Assembly (NCBI GenBank): GCA_046329575.1
Contig: JAXLUJ010000002.1
Location: 1 to 64,000 of the forward strand
Direction of reading: 5' to 3'
Source of the DNA: UBA1941 sp046329575
GTDB lineage: Bacteria; Bacteroidota; Bacteroidia; Chitinophagales; LD1
Length of the DNA: 64,000 nucleotides
In this document: positions 35,454 through 44,519 of the stretch, piece by piece
Layout of the letters: each line of letters opens with the position of its first letter
Position numbering within the stretch: the stretch's first letter is position 1
Notes under the pieces: generated by a model
What the model was told of the DNA's origin: nothing
Seen by the model: only the letters and a program-made list of their open reading frames with translations
Databases searched by the model: none
Made by a program: the position numbers and the translations under genes

Positions 35454-35966
35454 CTACAGATACCGTTCCGCCAATATGCGCAAATGATGAATTTCATGGC
35501 CTATGATTATAAATCCGGCAGCCCTTACTGAAGTTGGCTGTTGATTGCCACGGCCTTGCCGTTGGCTCATTTCTTCCGTAATCTCTTCGAAAAAAGAAAT
35601 GGTGGACATCCGAACGCATTCGTATTCCTTCAAAAGCGATTTCCAGCTTCGTTCCTCCGCATTGGAAAAGGCAACATATTGATCTTCATCAAAACCCGGA
35701 AGATCGGTTACCTCGTTTCTTGAAAAACAAAGCGCCCGATACATAAAAACCCGCTCAACATCAATCAGATGTTGCAACAGCTCTTTGATACTCCACTTTC
35801 CGTTAGCATAACGGAAATTTTGTTTGCCTTCAGGAATACCGCTGAAAAACGCAAATGTTTTGGCAAAATGGTCCTGTAATAGGCCTAGCAATTCGCCATC
35901 AGGCACCAGCTCGAGATATTTTTCATGGTATGCTGCAAATTCGCCGGCTTTTGGTTTAGTGATCAT
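35454..35966 (-). CDS. DinB-superfamily protein (four-helix bundle)
   Basis: 170 residues. DinB-like metal-binding His pattern: a His in KWSIKELLQHLIDVERVFMYRA and the pair in IIGHEIHHLRIL near the C-terminus, with long helices between. Members include thiol-dependent S-transferases and damage-inducible proteins; the specific activity here is unknown. Its ATG overlaps the stop of the upstream PNGase F-like gene by 4 nt, so translation is coupled, although the two products act in different compartments. Confidence 0.82.
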   Translation of the reverse strand: MITKPKAGEFAAYHEKYLELVPDGELLGLLQDHFAKTFAFFSGIPEGKQNFRYANGKWSIKELLQHLIDVERVFMYRALCFSRNEVTDLPGFDEDQYVAFSNAEERSWKSLLKEYECVRMSTISFFEEITEEMSQRQGRGNQQPTSVRAAGFIIIGHEIHHLRILAERYL

Positions 35967-37963
35967 GGATGAATGACTACGAGTTTTTTAGTGAACCAAT
36001 TGCTGCCTGCTTCCGCCTTCACTAAATAAATGCCTGCGGCAAGTTTACTTACATCAAATGGAGCTGTGGCGCTTCCATTACTATTCAACGCTTCTTCCCG
36101 AACCAATTCCTTGCCCGAAATATCGCAAAGTATAAAACTGGCAGGCAGAGCCGTTCCTGTTAAACAAACCTGTACTTTATCGCTTGCCGGGTTCGGCCAA
36201 ATCAACAGCCCGCTTCGGTTGGCGGCCTCCACAATACCGGCGGCATTACAAGCTGACGGCAATTGCACCGGGGTGCCTTCGGGAGCGCCAACCACTATAG
36301 CTTCGTGAATGAAAGCGCCCCAGTCAGCGCCCAGATTCTTGACATTGGTGCCATTTTTACGATCAAGTTTTACATAGCCTGCTGTTTGTCCGTAATTCGC
36401 CATCAGCCAAAACCCAACACCATAGCTAACTTCGGGGTTTTCATTTCGGAAAAACAAATCATACACGCCTTCTTCCAAATGGAAGGTATCGCGGTAAACC
36501 GTAGATGGTGCCAGTGTTCCTGCATTTCGCTGGTACAGCACATTGCCCGATGCATCTTTCAATTGATAACTGAAATCGGCTGAAGAGGCATTCCATGAAG
36601 GCAGGTCGTTTGGTGTTTTAAAGTTTAAAACAATCACACTGTCATAAACCGCAGGAGTTTTGATGGCGGTGCGCAGGGTATCGTCATAAGGATATTGATC
36701 GCACTGCCCGTTCGGAGCAATCGTATAGGCGTAGAAAATGTTTCCAACCGGCGTATGATTGATCACCATATTCGGAAGGGTTACTTCAGTGCTTTGGTCA
36801 GGACCCAAATTTCCCTGCCATTTGTAATCGGTATCATAATAACCTTCATATCCGTAGCGGATGATCACCGAATTTAGAAGTTGTTTGCCGCTATTTTTTA
36901 AAATGATCTTAGGCCGGCACGAAATAGGGTTGATCCGCAATTGTTCATAATCCGATGAAGGTTGCAGGATTTTCTCCAATGTGGCATCAATGTTAAATCG
37001 ATTGTCTTTATATTGAAACAGGTAAGCGGCCAAATCGTAGTTGCCTTGCTGGAAAAGGGAATGCACTTTATCCTGCATTTCCAGATCAATGGTGTGATTA
37101 CCGCTGCTCAGTTTCATTGGTTTGATATAAGGCGCTACAGTAGAACCGGGGCACCAGTTGCCACGATCTAAAGGCCAGGTTCCCGATTGCGGATAGCAAG
37201 GGTTGTCGCCACACCGCCGCCACAACTGCCAGGTTTCGTTCAGTGAATTGTCAATATAGAAATTCTGATTGTAGTTGGCGAATTCGCAACAGCCGTCGAG
37301 GGTATCGCTACCGTGACCGGTTTGAATTAGAAAGAAACGCTGTGCATCAGAGGCACTGCTAATGGTGATATTTCTGGGAGCCAAATAGGTTTCTAAGTCA
37401 TGCGCAGCATTTCCGAAATTGAATGATCCATGCCAAAGGGTATCTATAGAAATTGGTTGATAGGTGGGAACGCCTTCGGTCAATTCAAAGTCGAGTGTTA
37501 CCAGCCATCCACGGCCTGAAGTGGCTTCATAACCCGTATGTTGATATTCGATTTCTACGGAATCGTGGAGAAGGGATGAAAAATCGGTTACGTCCATTTC
37601 CCAGGTAAATTTCCATGAACTGGGATTGTTGTAGCCATAAGGGGTGATGAACTTTACCAACTGATAATTCAGCGGAGCGCTATTCACACTGCCTTTGCGC
37701 CGTAGCCACACATAATTAAGATAATCCCATTCCCCGCAATGCATTCCGGGCGGGCAACCAAAGGTCATGATTACCTTAGCTTTTCTGTAATTAACCGAAG
37801 CGGGAGGGAACTGGGCCCAATGCGCATATTCAGTATGGCCAATTCCCGGATCGGTTTGAATCAATTGCTTGTTATGCGAAATTACGTGGATCGTATCGCC
37901 ATTGCCGGCAATGGCGCTTATCGCAAAAAAAGTGAATAGTACTGCTAGTACGGTATATTTCAT
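35963..37963 (-). CDS. T9SS-exported PNGase F-like protein with sorting domain
   Basis: 666 residues. Signal peptide (MKYTVLAVLFTFFAISAIAG). Residues ~20-330 match peptide-N-glycosidase F and its relatives: CPPGMHCGEWDYLNYVWLR, GYEATSGRGWLVTLDFEL, QTGHGSDTLDGCCEF, and the Cys-rich GDNPCYPQSGTWPLDRGNWCPGS. PNGase F removes N-glycans from glycoproteins by cutting the Asn amide; the Asp in the GEWDYLNYV stretch and the Cys pattern fit the family, but I cannot confirm each catalytic residue. Beta domains follow and the end is a type A sorting domain (LIWPNPASDKVQVCL ... GIYLVKAEAG). The likely role is use or remodelling of glycoproteins outside the cell. Confidence 0.85.
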   Translation of the reverse strand: MKYTVLAVLFTFFAISAIAGNGDTIHVISHNKQLIQTDPGIGHTEYAHWAQFPPASVNYRKAKVIMTFGCPPGMHCGEWDYLNYVWLRRKGSVNSAPLNYQLVKFITPYGYNNPSSWKFTWEMDVTDFSSLLHDSVEIEYQHTGYEATSGRGWLVTLDFELTEGVPTYQPISIDTLWHGSFNFGNAAHDLETYLAPRNITISSASDAQRFFLIQTGHGSDTLDGCCEFANYNQNFYIDNSLNETWQLWRRCGDNPCYPQSGTWPLDRGNWCPGSTVAPYIKPMKLSSGNHTIDLEMQDKVHSLFQQGNYDLAAYLFQYKDNRFNIDATLEKILQPSSDYEQLRINPISCRPKIILKNSGKQLLNSVIIRYGYEGYYDTDYKWQGNLGPDQSTEVTLPNMVINHTPVGNIFYAYTIAPNGQCDQYPYDDTLRTAIKTPAVYDSVIVLNFKTPNDLPSWNASSADFSYQLKDASGNVLYQRNAGTLAPSTVYRDTFHLEEGVYDLFFRNENPEVSYGVGFWLMANYGQTAGYVKLDRKNGTNVKNLGADWGAFIHEAIVVGAPEGTPVQLPSACNAAGIVEAANRSGLLIWPNPASDKVQVCLTGTALPASFILCDISGKELVREEALNSNGSATAPFDVSKLAAGIYLVKAEAGSNWFTKKLVVIHP

Positions 37964-38012
37964 CTGCCCGATTTAAGCAGGAAATATAGTGGAAAATCAA
38001 ATGAACTGGCTT

Positions 38013-40676
38013 CTATTGCTTCACAATGCGCTTGTTGTACTGCTGTTTCCCAACCATAATACGAACATCATAGGTAGCCGCTGCCAGTTCTTTCATCGGC
38101 ACCAGCACGTTATGAATACCTTCATCAGTTTTGCGATACGTTTGTGTAAACACTACTTTGCCCAAGGCGTCAGTAACATTTATACTTACATCTTCCTGCT
38201 TATACAAATAGTATTGAACAGTAAGCGCTTCTTCTACCGGATTCGGAAACATGCCTAAAACAATCATACGATCATTTTCGATCACCGCGTTTGGCGTTTC
38301 CGGTTGTTTGAAGTTAAAGATGTACATCAGCGTATCGCAAATCGGGAACGAACAATTATCGCAGGAGCGGAACACCACAGTGTCCTTTCCGGTGTAGTTG
38401 TAGAAAGGTGCATATCTGGCACAGCTATCGCCCGTAAAGCTGAAGTTGCCGTGTTTTGGCGCGCTGATCACCTGATTCGTTCCCTTAATGCCTAAAAGAT
38501 CATCAAATGCAAAGCAGTAATTCAGAATGTTGTTCTTCAAAGTATCGAAGAAAAGCGTTTGCATTTGCGAAGGATGGTTCACTTTGAAAACGTACACCAC
38601 ACTATCACAAACGCCATAACTATTACAGGCCATTCCTCTAAGCACATCAAAGCCGCAATAGCCGCTGTCAGCCGTAAACGTAAAACACGTATCACCATTA
38701 AAATCAGTGGTGTTGAAAAGAGGCGCATCATGCGAAACCGAAGCATTGGCAGCTACATCATCAAAAGAGTAGCAATCAGTGTACTGTTGTTTCGATTGAA
38801 TGTTTACAATGGTAGTATCTGTTTTCACCGTTGCAGTCACATTGATGTACACCCGAATGGTATCGCAGTTCGACGGATTTCCTGTTTCGCAAACAACGGC
38901 CAAAATCGTATCGTTTCCGCGATAGCCGATAGCCGGTGTATAGTGAATAGTTTGACCGTTCAGGATGGCCGTACCTCCAAAATTGGCAGAATCAATAATG
39001 CTCATACCGATTTGCGGACAATGTCCCGCATTTGGTATAATGAGCACGCTCTTCGGCGCTTTGTTATCGGTAGTAACATAGTTCAGTTCGTTGAGCTTCG
39101 TAACCGGAATGCTGTGGTTAGGCGTAGCGGAAGGATTCGTGGCGCTTATAGCCGGAACGGTTACACCAGCCGCAGCATGACGAAGAAAACGCTCATTGTT
39201 GTTTACAAAATAACTGGTGGCGTAAGTGTCGCCTTTATGCAATCCGTCCACATCATTGTAATGGTAATCGGCCTGCGCACGGCCTTTGCGCACGTCGAGC
39301 AAATAGTAACCGTGATTGGAAAGCTGCACATATTTTTCATGCGAGTTGAGCGCCATTACCAAATTTGAACCAATATTGATGGGGAATGCAAGAGAGGTAA
39401 CGCTGGGCCCGACAAATTCTACGCAGGCTGATCCTGCACCGGTATTGCTGTTGTAATTTGGGCCGGGAACATCATTACACCAACTGGTGTGAATGTCGCC
39501 GGTCAGAATCACCACATTCTTTGAATTGTTCAGAATGTAATCGCGGATCAGATTTCGTTCATACGCATAACCATCCCATTGATCAGGGTTCAGCACCAGG
39601 CCGAATGGCCCTTGCATAGGTGCAAACATTACCTGATTGCCAATAATTTTCCAGCGTGTACTGGTGTCAGAAAGTTGTTGGAAATACCAGGCACGTTCCA
39701 CCGGACCCATCATGTGACGGTTCGGGTCATTTACCGCGTTGCGATCCTGCTCGTCGCGGTCGTACAGGCGGGTGTCGAGCATAATCAGGTCCAGCAATTT
39801 TCCATAGCGCAGCTTTCTGAAAATACGGATAGTATCATTCGGGTCGGGTTTGCGCAGCGGCATCCACAAAAAATAAGCAGAGGTAGAGTTGTGTTTTCTT
39901 ACATCAAAAGGGCCTTCCGTGGCCGGTTGGTGGTTTTGACCACCTTCACGCCAGGCGTCGTTGCAGGTTTCATGATCGTCCCAAACCGTGATGAATGGAT
40001 ACAATTGATGAATCCTTTTAAGCTGATCGTCGAGTTTGTACTGCGAATAACGGCCTTCGTATTGAATGGCATTTACTGCTTCCTGTGGTGGGTCATATAC
40101 GCGGCCCTGATCGGTAACCGCTCCATCCGAAAAATCGCCGGAGGCGTATTCATAAATATAATCGCCCAAATGTAATACCGCATCTACATCATTGCGCGCG
40201 CAAATGTTTTCATAGGCATTGAAATAGCCGTGTTCCCAACTGGCGCAGGAAACCACTGCAAACCGAACGCTGTCGTTATTGCTGTTAGCCGCAGGTGCCG
40301 TTTTGGTTCGGCCTACAATAGAGTTCTTCCCATTGGCAGAAAACATGTAGTAGTAATAGGTGGAAGGCTGAAGCCCGCATACATCTACTTTTACAGTAAA
40401 CTCTGAAGCATCAGTGGCATATGCCTTACCGTAGTTCACCACATTAGTGAACTGAAGGTCAGTTGCAATTTGCCAATTCACCAGAATGGAGCTAACGTTC
40501 CCGCTATCCGGCGTGCATCTGGTCCAAATCATTACGCTGCTTTCGGTGGGATCGCCCGATTCTACACCGTGATAGAAGGGCTTATAAGTTGGATTTAATG
40601 TAATGCGGTGCTGTTTCACCTGCGCGCCGGCACCCAGCGCGGCCATGCATAATAATGCGAGTAAAAGATTTTTCAT
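38013..40676 (-). CDS. T9SS-exported PhoD-like alkaline phosphatase/phosphodiesterase
   Basis: 887 residues. Signal peptide (MKNLLLALLCMAALGAGAQ). An N-terminal Ig/FN3-like domain (~residues 25-125, HGVESGDPTESSVMIWTR is the PhoD opening) is followed by the metallophosphatase core (~130-470) with VVSCASWEHGYFNAYE, LHLGDYIYEYASG, WDDHETCNDAWREGG, NQVMFAPM and VVILTGDIHTSW: the Fe/Ca-binding Asp, His and Cys pattern of PhoD. Ig-like repeats (~560-790) with regularly spaced Cys and a type A sorting domain (LGMFPNPVEEALTVQYY) follow. It would release phosphate from esters outside the cell. The -7 box is 7 nt from the start codon. Confidence 0.9.
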   Translation of the reverse strand: MKNLLLALLCMAALGAGAQVKQHRITLNPTYKPFYHGVESGDPTESSVMIWTRCTPDSGNVSSILVNWQIATDLQFTNVVNYGKAYATDASEFTVKVDVCGLQPSTYYYYMFSANGKNSIVGRTKTAPAANSNNDSVRFAVVSCASWEHGYFNAYENICARNDVDAVLHLGDYIYEYASGDFSDGAVTDQGRVYDPPQEAVNAIQYEGRYSQYKLDDQLKRIHQLYPFITVWDDHETCNDAWREGGQNHQPATEGPFDVRKHNSTSAYFLWMPLRKPDPNDTIRIFRKLRYGKLLDLIMLDTRLYDRDEQDRNAVNDPNRHMMGPVERAWYFQQLSDTSTRWKIIGNQVMFAPMQGPFGLVLNPDQWDGYAYERNLIRDYILNNSKNVVILTGDIHTSWCNDVPGPNYNSNTGAGSACVEFVGPSVTSLAFPINIGSNLVMALNSHEKYVQLSNHGYYLLDVRKGRAQADYHYNDVDGLHKGDTYATSYFVNNNERFLRHAAAGVTVPAISATNPSATPNHSIPVTKLNELNYVTTDNKAPKSVLIIPNAGHCPQIGMSIIDSANFGGTAILNGQTIHYTPAIGYRGNDTILAVVCETGNPSNCDTIRVYINVTATVKTDTTIVNIQSKQQYTDCYSFDDVAANASVSHDAPLFNTTDFNGDTCFTFTADSGYCGFDVLRGMACNSYGVCDSVVYVFKVNHPSQMQTLFFDTLKNNILNYCFAFDDLLGIKGTNQVISAPKHGNFSFTGDSCARYAPFYNYTGKDTVVFRSCDNCSFPICDTLMYIFNFKQPETPNAVIENDRMIVLGMFPNPVEEALTVQYYLYKQEDVSINVTDALGKVVFTQTYRKTDEGIHNVLVPMKELAAATYDVRIMVGKQQYNKRIVKQ

Positions 40677-40683
40677 CGAATTA

Positions 40684-40716
40684 CAAAAATAAGCAATTTC
40701 ATAGGGGATTTGCCAA
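40684..40716 (-). promoter_or_regulatory. Promoter of the PhoD-like gene
   Basis: Minus strand: TTG (40714-40716), 22 bp, TATTTTTG (40684-40691), a perfect TAnnTTTG ending 7 nt before the ATG at 40676, so the transcript would be almost leaderless. Confidence 0.55.
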
Positions 40717-40762
40717 GAAAATAGAGGACTGAAAATTAAACTTCAAGCTTCAGCCGGGGCAT

Positions 40763-41182
40763 TTATCGGATCATCATAATGGCCCCGAAAACGATAAGAG
40801 CGCCGCCTAAAGCGGTTTTCCATTCTATTGGTTCTTTTAAAAAGATGGATGCCAATAGCATAGCAATGGCCACACTTAGTTTATCGATTGGCGCTACCTT
40901 CGAAACCGGTCCGGTTTCCAACGCTTTGAAATAGAATATCCACGACATTCCGGTGGCGCATCCTGATAGAATGAGGAAAATCAGGTGTTGTTTGCTGATG
41001 TGCCGCAACTCCTTCCATTCGCCCGTAAAACTAACAATAACCCAGGCCAGAACGAGAATTACAATGGTGCGAATTGCTGTGGCCAGATTACCGGGAACGC
41101 CTTTTAGCCCCAGTTTTGCGAAAATGGCGGTAAGCGCTGCAAATACTGCTGATAGCAGAGCGTAGAGCGACCATATTTTCAT
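40763..41182 (-). CDS. Half-size EamA/DMT-type membrane transporter
   Basis: 139 residues from ATG 41182 (a longer frame from 41218 adds a polar extension over the divergent promoter region and is unlikely). Five hydrophobic segments and an EamA pattern: SLYALLSAVFAALTAIFAKLG, TIVILVLAWVIVSF, HLIFLILSGCATGMSWIFYFKAL, PIDKLSVAIAMLLASIFL, ALGGALIVFGAIMM. Full-length DMT transporters carry two such units (~280-300 residues); this is one, so it probably works as a dimer like the small multidrug or paired 140-residue EamA proteins. Substrate unknown. Confidence 0.85.
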   Translation of the reverse strand: MKIWSLYALLSAVFAALTAIFAKLGLKGVPGNLATAIRTIVILVLAWVIVSFTGEWKELRHISKQHLIFLILSGCATGMSWIFYFKALETGPVSKVAPIDKLSVAIAMLLASIFLKEPIEWKTALGGALIVFGAIMMIR

Positions 41183-41230
41183 TTCGTACTTTTTTTGAAA
41201 ATAAATAAAGTAACCCAAAGCATTTGGCCT

Positions 41231-41264
41231 TTGCTTTTACTCCTTTCAGCTTTTTTTACTTTCG
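41231..41264 (+). promoter_or_regulatory. Promoter of the HMG-CoA reductase gene
   Basis: TTG at 41231-41233, 23 bp, TACTTTCG at 41257-41264, 5 nt before ATG 41270. Its position inside the longer possible frame supports ATG 41270 as the true start and a leaderless mRNA. Confidence 0.55.
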
Positions 41265-41269
41265 TTGCG

Positions 41270-42607
41270 ATGGCTGAAGATAAAGAGCAGATCATAGCGG
41301 GTTTTTCCAAACTGTCGAAACGCGATAAGATCAAATGGGTGGCAAAAAATTTTTTGTATGCCAATCCTATTGATATTATGAACGAGTTTGCCGGCTTTTG
41401 GCACGACAATGTGGAAAGCCAAAAGTTACTGGATGGTTTTAGTGAGAATACACTAACCAATTTCCCGGTACCTTTTGGAATTGCGCCTAACTTTATGATT
41501 AATGGAAAGGTTTATGCCGTTCCTATGGTAACTGAAGAAAGTTCGGTGGTAGCCGCGGCTTCCAATGCTGCCAAGTTCTGGTTGTCGCGAGGTGGTTTTA
41601 AAGCTACTGTTCTTTCTACCATAAAATTAGGTCAGGTTCATTTCATCTATCATGGCGATAAGGCCAAGCTGTTCAGTTTTTTTGAAGAAATCAAAAACGA
41701 CCTTATTGCAGGCGTAAAGCAGATTACCTCAAAGATGGAAGCCCGCGGCGGCGGCGTACGTAAATTAGAATTGCTGGATTTCACGGCTGCTGAGCCCGAC
41801 TACTTTCAAATACGCGCTTCATTCGAAACGGTCGATTCGATGGGCGCTAACTTTATTAACTCCTGTTTGGAAGAATTTGGTCAGTTACTTACAGCCAAAA
41901 TTGAGGCCGATTCACGATTTACGGTAGCTGAAAAGGAAGTGGAAGTGGTGATGTGCATCCTCTCGAACTTTACGCCTGATTGTATGGTAAAGTGCGAGGT
42001 AGAATGCCCGATTGAGGCATTGGGTTCCTTCGACGGAATTCCGGCCGGCGAATTTGCGGAAAAGTTCAGACGTGCGGTGCGAATCGCGATTATTGATCCT
42101 TACCGCGCCACCACTCACAACAAGGGCATTATGAATGGTGTGGATGCAGTGGTAATTGCAACCGGGAACGATTTTCGGGCGGTGGAAGCTTGTGCGCATA
42201 CTTATGCTTGCAGTGCCGGCAGTTACAGAAGTTTGACCGATTGCACCATTAAAGATGGGGTGTTTAATTTTAGTTTGATGTTGCCGATAGCCATAGGAAC
42301 AGTTGGCGGACTCACCTCGTTACACCCTCTGGCCAAGCGTTCGCTTGAATTATTAGGAAACCCCAATGCCAAACAACTTATGGAGATTATTGCTGCGGTT
42401 GGTTTGGCACAGAACTTTGCGGCAGTTAAATCGCTCACCACAACCGGTATTCAAAAAGGGCATATGAAAATGCACCTTACCAATATTCTGGCTGGGTTTC
42501 AGGCTACTGACGAAGAAGCCGAAGCTGCAAAGCTGTTCTTTGCCGAAAAAACAGTTTCGGTATCAGGCGTGCGCGATTTTTTGGAACAAAAAAGAAATAC
42601 ACACTAA
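41270..42607 (+). CDS. Hydroxymethylglutaryl-CoA reductase, class II
   Basis: 445 residues from ATG 41270. Catalytic elements of class II HMG-CoA reductase in order: MVTEESSVVAAASNAA (Glu), DSMGANFINS, DPYRATTHNKGIMNGVDAVVIATGNDFRAVEA (Lys and Asp), GGLTSLHPLAKRSL and the C-terminal His in KGHMKMHL. It makes (or degrades) mevalonate. In Bacteroidota that encode a mevalonate route this class is biosynthetic, which would feed isoprenoid and squalene formation (compare 23900-26483). The alternative start at 41195 would add a hydrophobic N-terminus that is probably just promoter DNA. It is convergent with the SIS-domain isomerase gene, 13 bp apart. Confidence 0.93.
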   Translation: MAEDKEQIIAGFSKLSKRDKIKWVAKNFLYANPIDIMNEFAGFWHDNVESQKLLDGFSENTLTNFPVPFGIAPNFMINGKVYAVPMVTEESSVVAAASNAAKFWLSRGGFKATVLSTIKLGQVHFIYHGDKAKLFSFFEEIKNDLIAGVKQITSKMEARGGGVRKLELLDFTAAEPDYFQIRASFETVDSMGANFINSCLEEFGQLLTAKIEADSRFTVAEKEVEVVMCILSNFTPDCMVKCEVECPIEALGSFDGIPAGEFAEKFRRAVRIAIIDPYRATTHNKGIMNGVDAVVIATGNDFRAVEACAHTYACSAGSYRSLTDCTIKDGVFNFSLMLPIAIGTVGGLTSLHPLAKRSLELLGNPNAKQLMEIIAAVGLAQNFAAVKSLTTTGIQKGHMKMHLTNILAGFQATDEEAEAAKLFFAEKTVSVSGVRDFLEQKRNTH

Positions 42608-42620
42608 ACTGAATAGGCGT

Positions 42621-43628
42621 TTACACCATTGAATTCAGGAAAGCCTTCAATTTATCGATCACTTTTACTTCCACAGGATCTTGTTTGTGTGCCACCGCCA
42701 AGTGATAGCTTAGCCAATCGCCAAAGTGAATGAAGTAAAAACTTTGTTGGAAGAAATCAGCGCCTTGCGCCTGAACTTCTGTAACGCTTGAAACTACTTC
42801 TTCCACAACCGGCTTGATGAACATAAAACGCAACTGATTGCGCTTGTGTTCAAAGCTATGGCGGAAGAACAGCACCGCAAGCGTTTCGTTTTTCATTTTC
42901 CAGCCAACTAATTCATTGTGGTTCACTTCCGGTAAAGCGCTGTACCAACAATTCTGTTTTGAATTTTCGTTAATCTGTTGTTTTAACCGAAGCGCGGTAA
43001 ATTCCATTTTATCTTCTACAGAAACAATAACCGTTTTGAACTTGATCTTGTCGGCCAGCGCCATCGCGTCCTTGCTGATTTGATTTTGATTTTCCAGCAA
43101 AAAAGCAGCCGTGTCTTTTACTAATTGATCAACGTCCAGAGTAATCAATCCGGCCTTTTTTAAAATAGTAAGCAAAATTGCCGAACCATAACCTAGTGTG
43201 GTTCGCGGCGGGAAACCGGTGGGCAACTGCACAAAATCTAATTGCTTTTCCATTGCCAGTTCCTTCAATTTACCGCCCGAAGCAATACAAATGGGTTGCA
43301 GGCCCTGTGCTGCGGCTTCTTGAAAGCAATTCAAGGTTTCTTCGGTATTTCCCGAATAGGAACAAAGAATCAGCAACGTTTCTTTCGAACAAAATGCCGG
43401 TAAGCCATAGCCCTTGTTCACAACAATTGGAACAGAACAATTGGCAAAGGTGAGGTCGAACGCCAGATCTCCGCCAATACCGGAGCCCCCTAACCCGCAG
43501 ATCACCACATTGGTAACAGGCGATGGCAAATGGGTTAACTGAATGTTACTGCAAATGGGCAAAGCGGCCAGCATTTGCTCAGGAAATTGTTCTACATATT
43601 CTTTCATACGAAACGATTGCGCCTGCAA
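42621..43628 (-). CDS. Bifunctional phosphoglucose/phosphomannose isomerase (SIS domain)
   Basis: 335 residues (328 if ATG 43607 is used). Two SIS subdomains with the family signatures: GLGGSGIGGDLAFDL, LLILCSYSGNTEETL and the C-terminal active-site loop SALPEVNHNELVGW (Glu and His). These match the archaeal/Bacteroidota-type PGI/PMI that interconverts fructose-6-phosphate with glucose-6-phosphate or mannose-6-phosphate. It links glycolysis to mannose activation, and a polyprenol-mannose-synthase-like gene lies just upstream in the opposite direction. Confidence 0.88.
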   Translation of the reverse strand: MQAQSFRMKEYVEQFPEQMLAALPICSNIQLTHLPSPVTNVVICGLGGSGIGGDLAFDLTFANCSVPIVVNKGYGLPAFCSKETLLILCSYSGNTEETLNCFQEAAAQGLQPICIASGGKLKELAMEKQLDFVQLPTGFPPRTTLGYGSAILLTILKKAGLITLDVDQLVKDTAAFLLENQNQISKDAMALADKIKFKTVIVSVEDKMEFTALRLKQQINENSKQNCWYSALPEVNHNELVGWKMKNETLAVLFFRHSFEHKRNQLRFMFIKPVVEEVVSSVTEVQAQGADFFQQSFYFIHFGDWLSYHLAVAHKQDPVEVKVIDKLKAFLNSMV

Positions 43629-43706
43629 TAAAAGCGAAAATGATTTTATTCCACCGAACTAGTTAATATACATTAACGGCCTGCAAACAGGCCGGTTAAA
43701 ATTTTG

Positions 43707-43714
43707 TACGTTTG
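43707..43714 (+). promoter_or_regulatory. -7 box TACGTTTG upstream of the GT2 gene
   Basis: Perfect TAnnTTTG ending 11 nt before ATG 43726. No TTG at the usual -33 distance is seen. Confidence 0.45.
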
Positions 43715-43725
43715 CGCGCTCGCGC

Positions 43726-44460
43726 ATGACAGACAGCCTCATTATCATTCCCACTTTTAACGAATTGGGCAATATCGAAAAAATGATCCGGAAGGTATTT
43801 TCACTTCCGCATGCCTTCGATTTGCTCATCATTGATGATGGCTCGCCCGATGGAACGGCAGGGGTAGTTAAGCAGTTGCAAACCGAATTCGCTGAAAGAT
43901 TGCATTTACTGGAGCGCCGGGGCAAATTGGGCCTCGGCACGGCCTATATCGCCGGGTTCAAATGGGCGTTAGATCGCAGTTATGAGTATATTTTCGAAAT
44001 GGATTGCGATTTCTCTCACAATCCTGATGATTTAATTCGTTTGTATGCCGAATGCGCGGAAAAAGGCGCCGATCTGGCAATCGGATCAAGGTATGTGAAA
44101 GGTGGAGGTTTTGTAAACTGGCCGAATGATCGGATTTTGATTTCGCGCGGCGCTTCTATTTATGTAAACCTGATTACCTGGATTAATATTGCCGACCCCA
44201 CCGCAGGTTTTGTTTGTTTTCGTAGAAAAGTATTGGAAACCATTGACTTAGATAAAATTCGGTTCATTGGCTATGCCTTCCAAATCGAAATGAAGTTTGC
44301 CACCAGACGCCTGGGATTCCGCATCAGCGAAATTCCGATCATTTTTACCGAAAGGGTAGAAGGGGTATCGAAAATGAGCAAGAACATTATTAAAGAAGGC
44401 ATCATCGGCGTGCTCCAAATCCAATGGCACAGCCTGTTTTCGGGCTACCGGAAAAAATAA
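43726..44460 (+). CDS. Polyprenol monophosphomannose synthase-like glycosyltransferase (GT2)
   Basis: 244 residues, single GT-A domain: IIIPTFNELGNIEKMI, LLIIDDGSPDGTA, the DxD-type metal motif in FEMDCDFSHNPDDL, IGSRYVKGGG, and the acceptor-side DPTAGFVCFRRKVL and GYAFQIEMKF. This matches the soluble DPM1-like class without C-terminal membrane helices, expected to load mannose (or another sugar) onto a polyprenyl phosphate at the inner membrane. GDP-mannose use is inferred from family. Such proteins often support protein or surface-glycan mannosylation. Confidence 0.9.
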   Translation: MTDSLIIIPTFNELGNIEKMIRKVFSLPHAFDLLIIDDGSPDGTAGVVKQLQTEFAERLHLLERRGKLGLGTAYIAGFKWALDRSYEYIFEMDCDFSHNPDDLIRLYAECAEKGADLAIGSRYVKGGGFVNWPNDRILISRGASIYVNLITWINIADPTAGFVCFRRKVLETIDLDKIRFIGYAFQIEMKFATRRLGFRISEIPIIFTERVEGVSKMSKNIIKEGIIGVLQIQWHSLFSGYRKK

Positions 44461-44519
44461 TTTCAAAATACTGTAACCTTTTGAAACGTATCGCGTAAAG
44501 TATCAATGAATACGCTGAT

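Noticed and set aside
41195..41269. N-terminal membrane segment of HMG-CoA reductase
   Set aside because: The stretch contains a well-placed promoter (TTG-N23-TACTTTCG), and class II enzymes of this phylum start near MAEDK-like residues.
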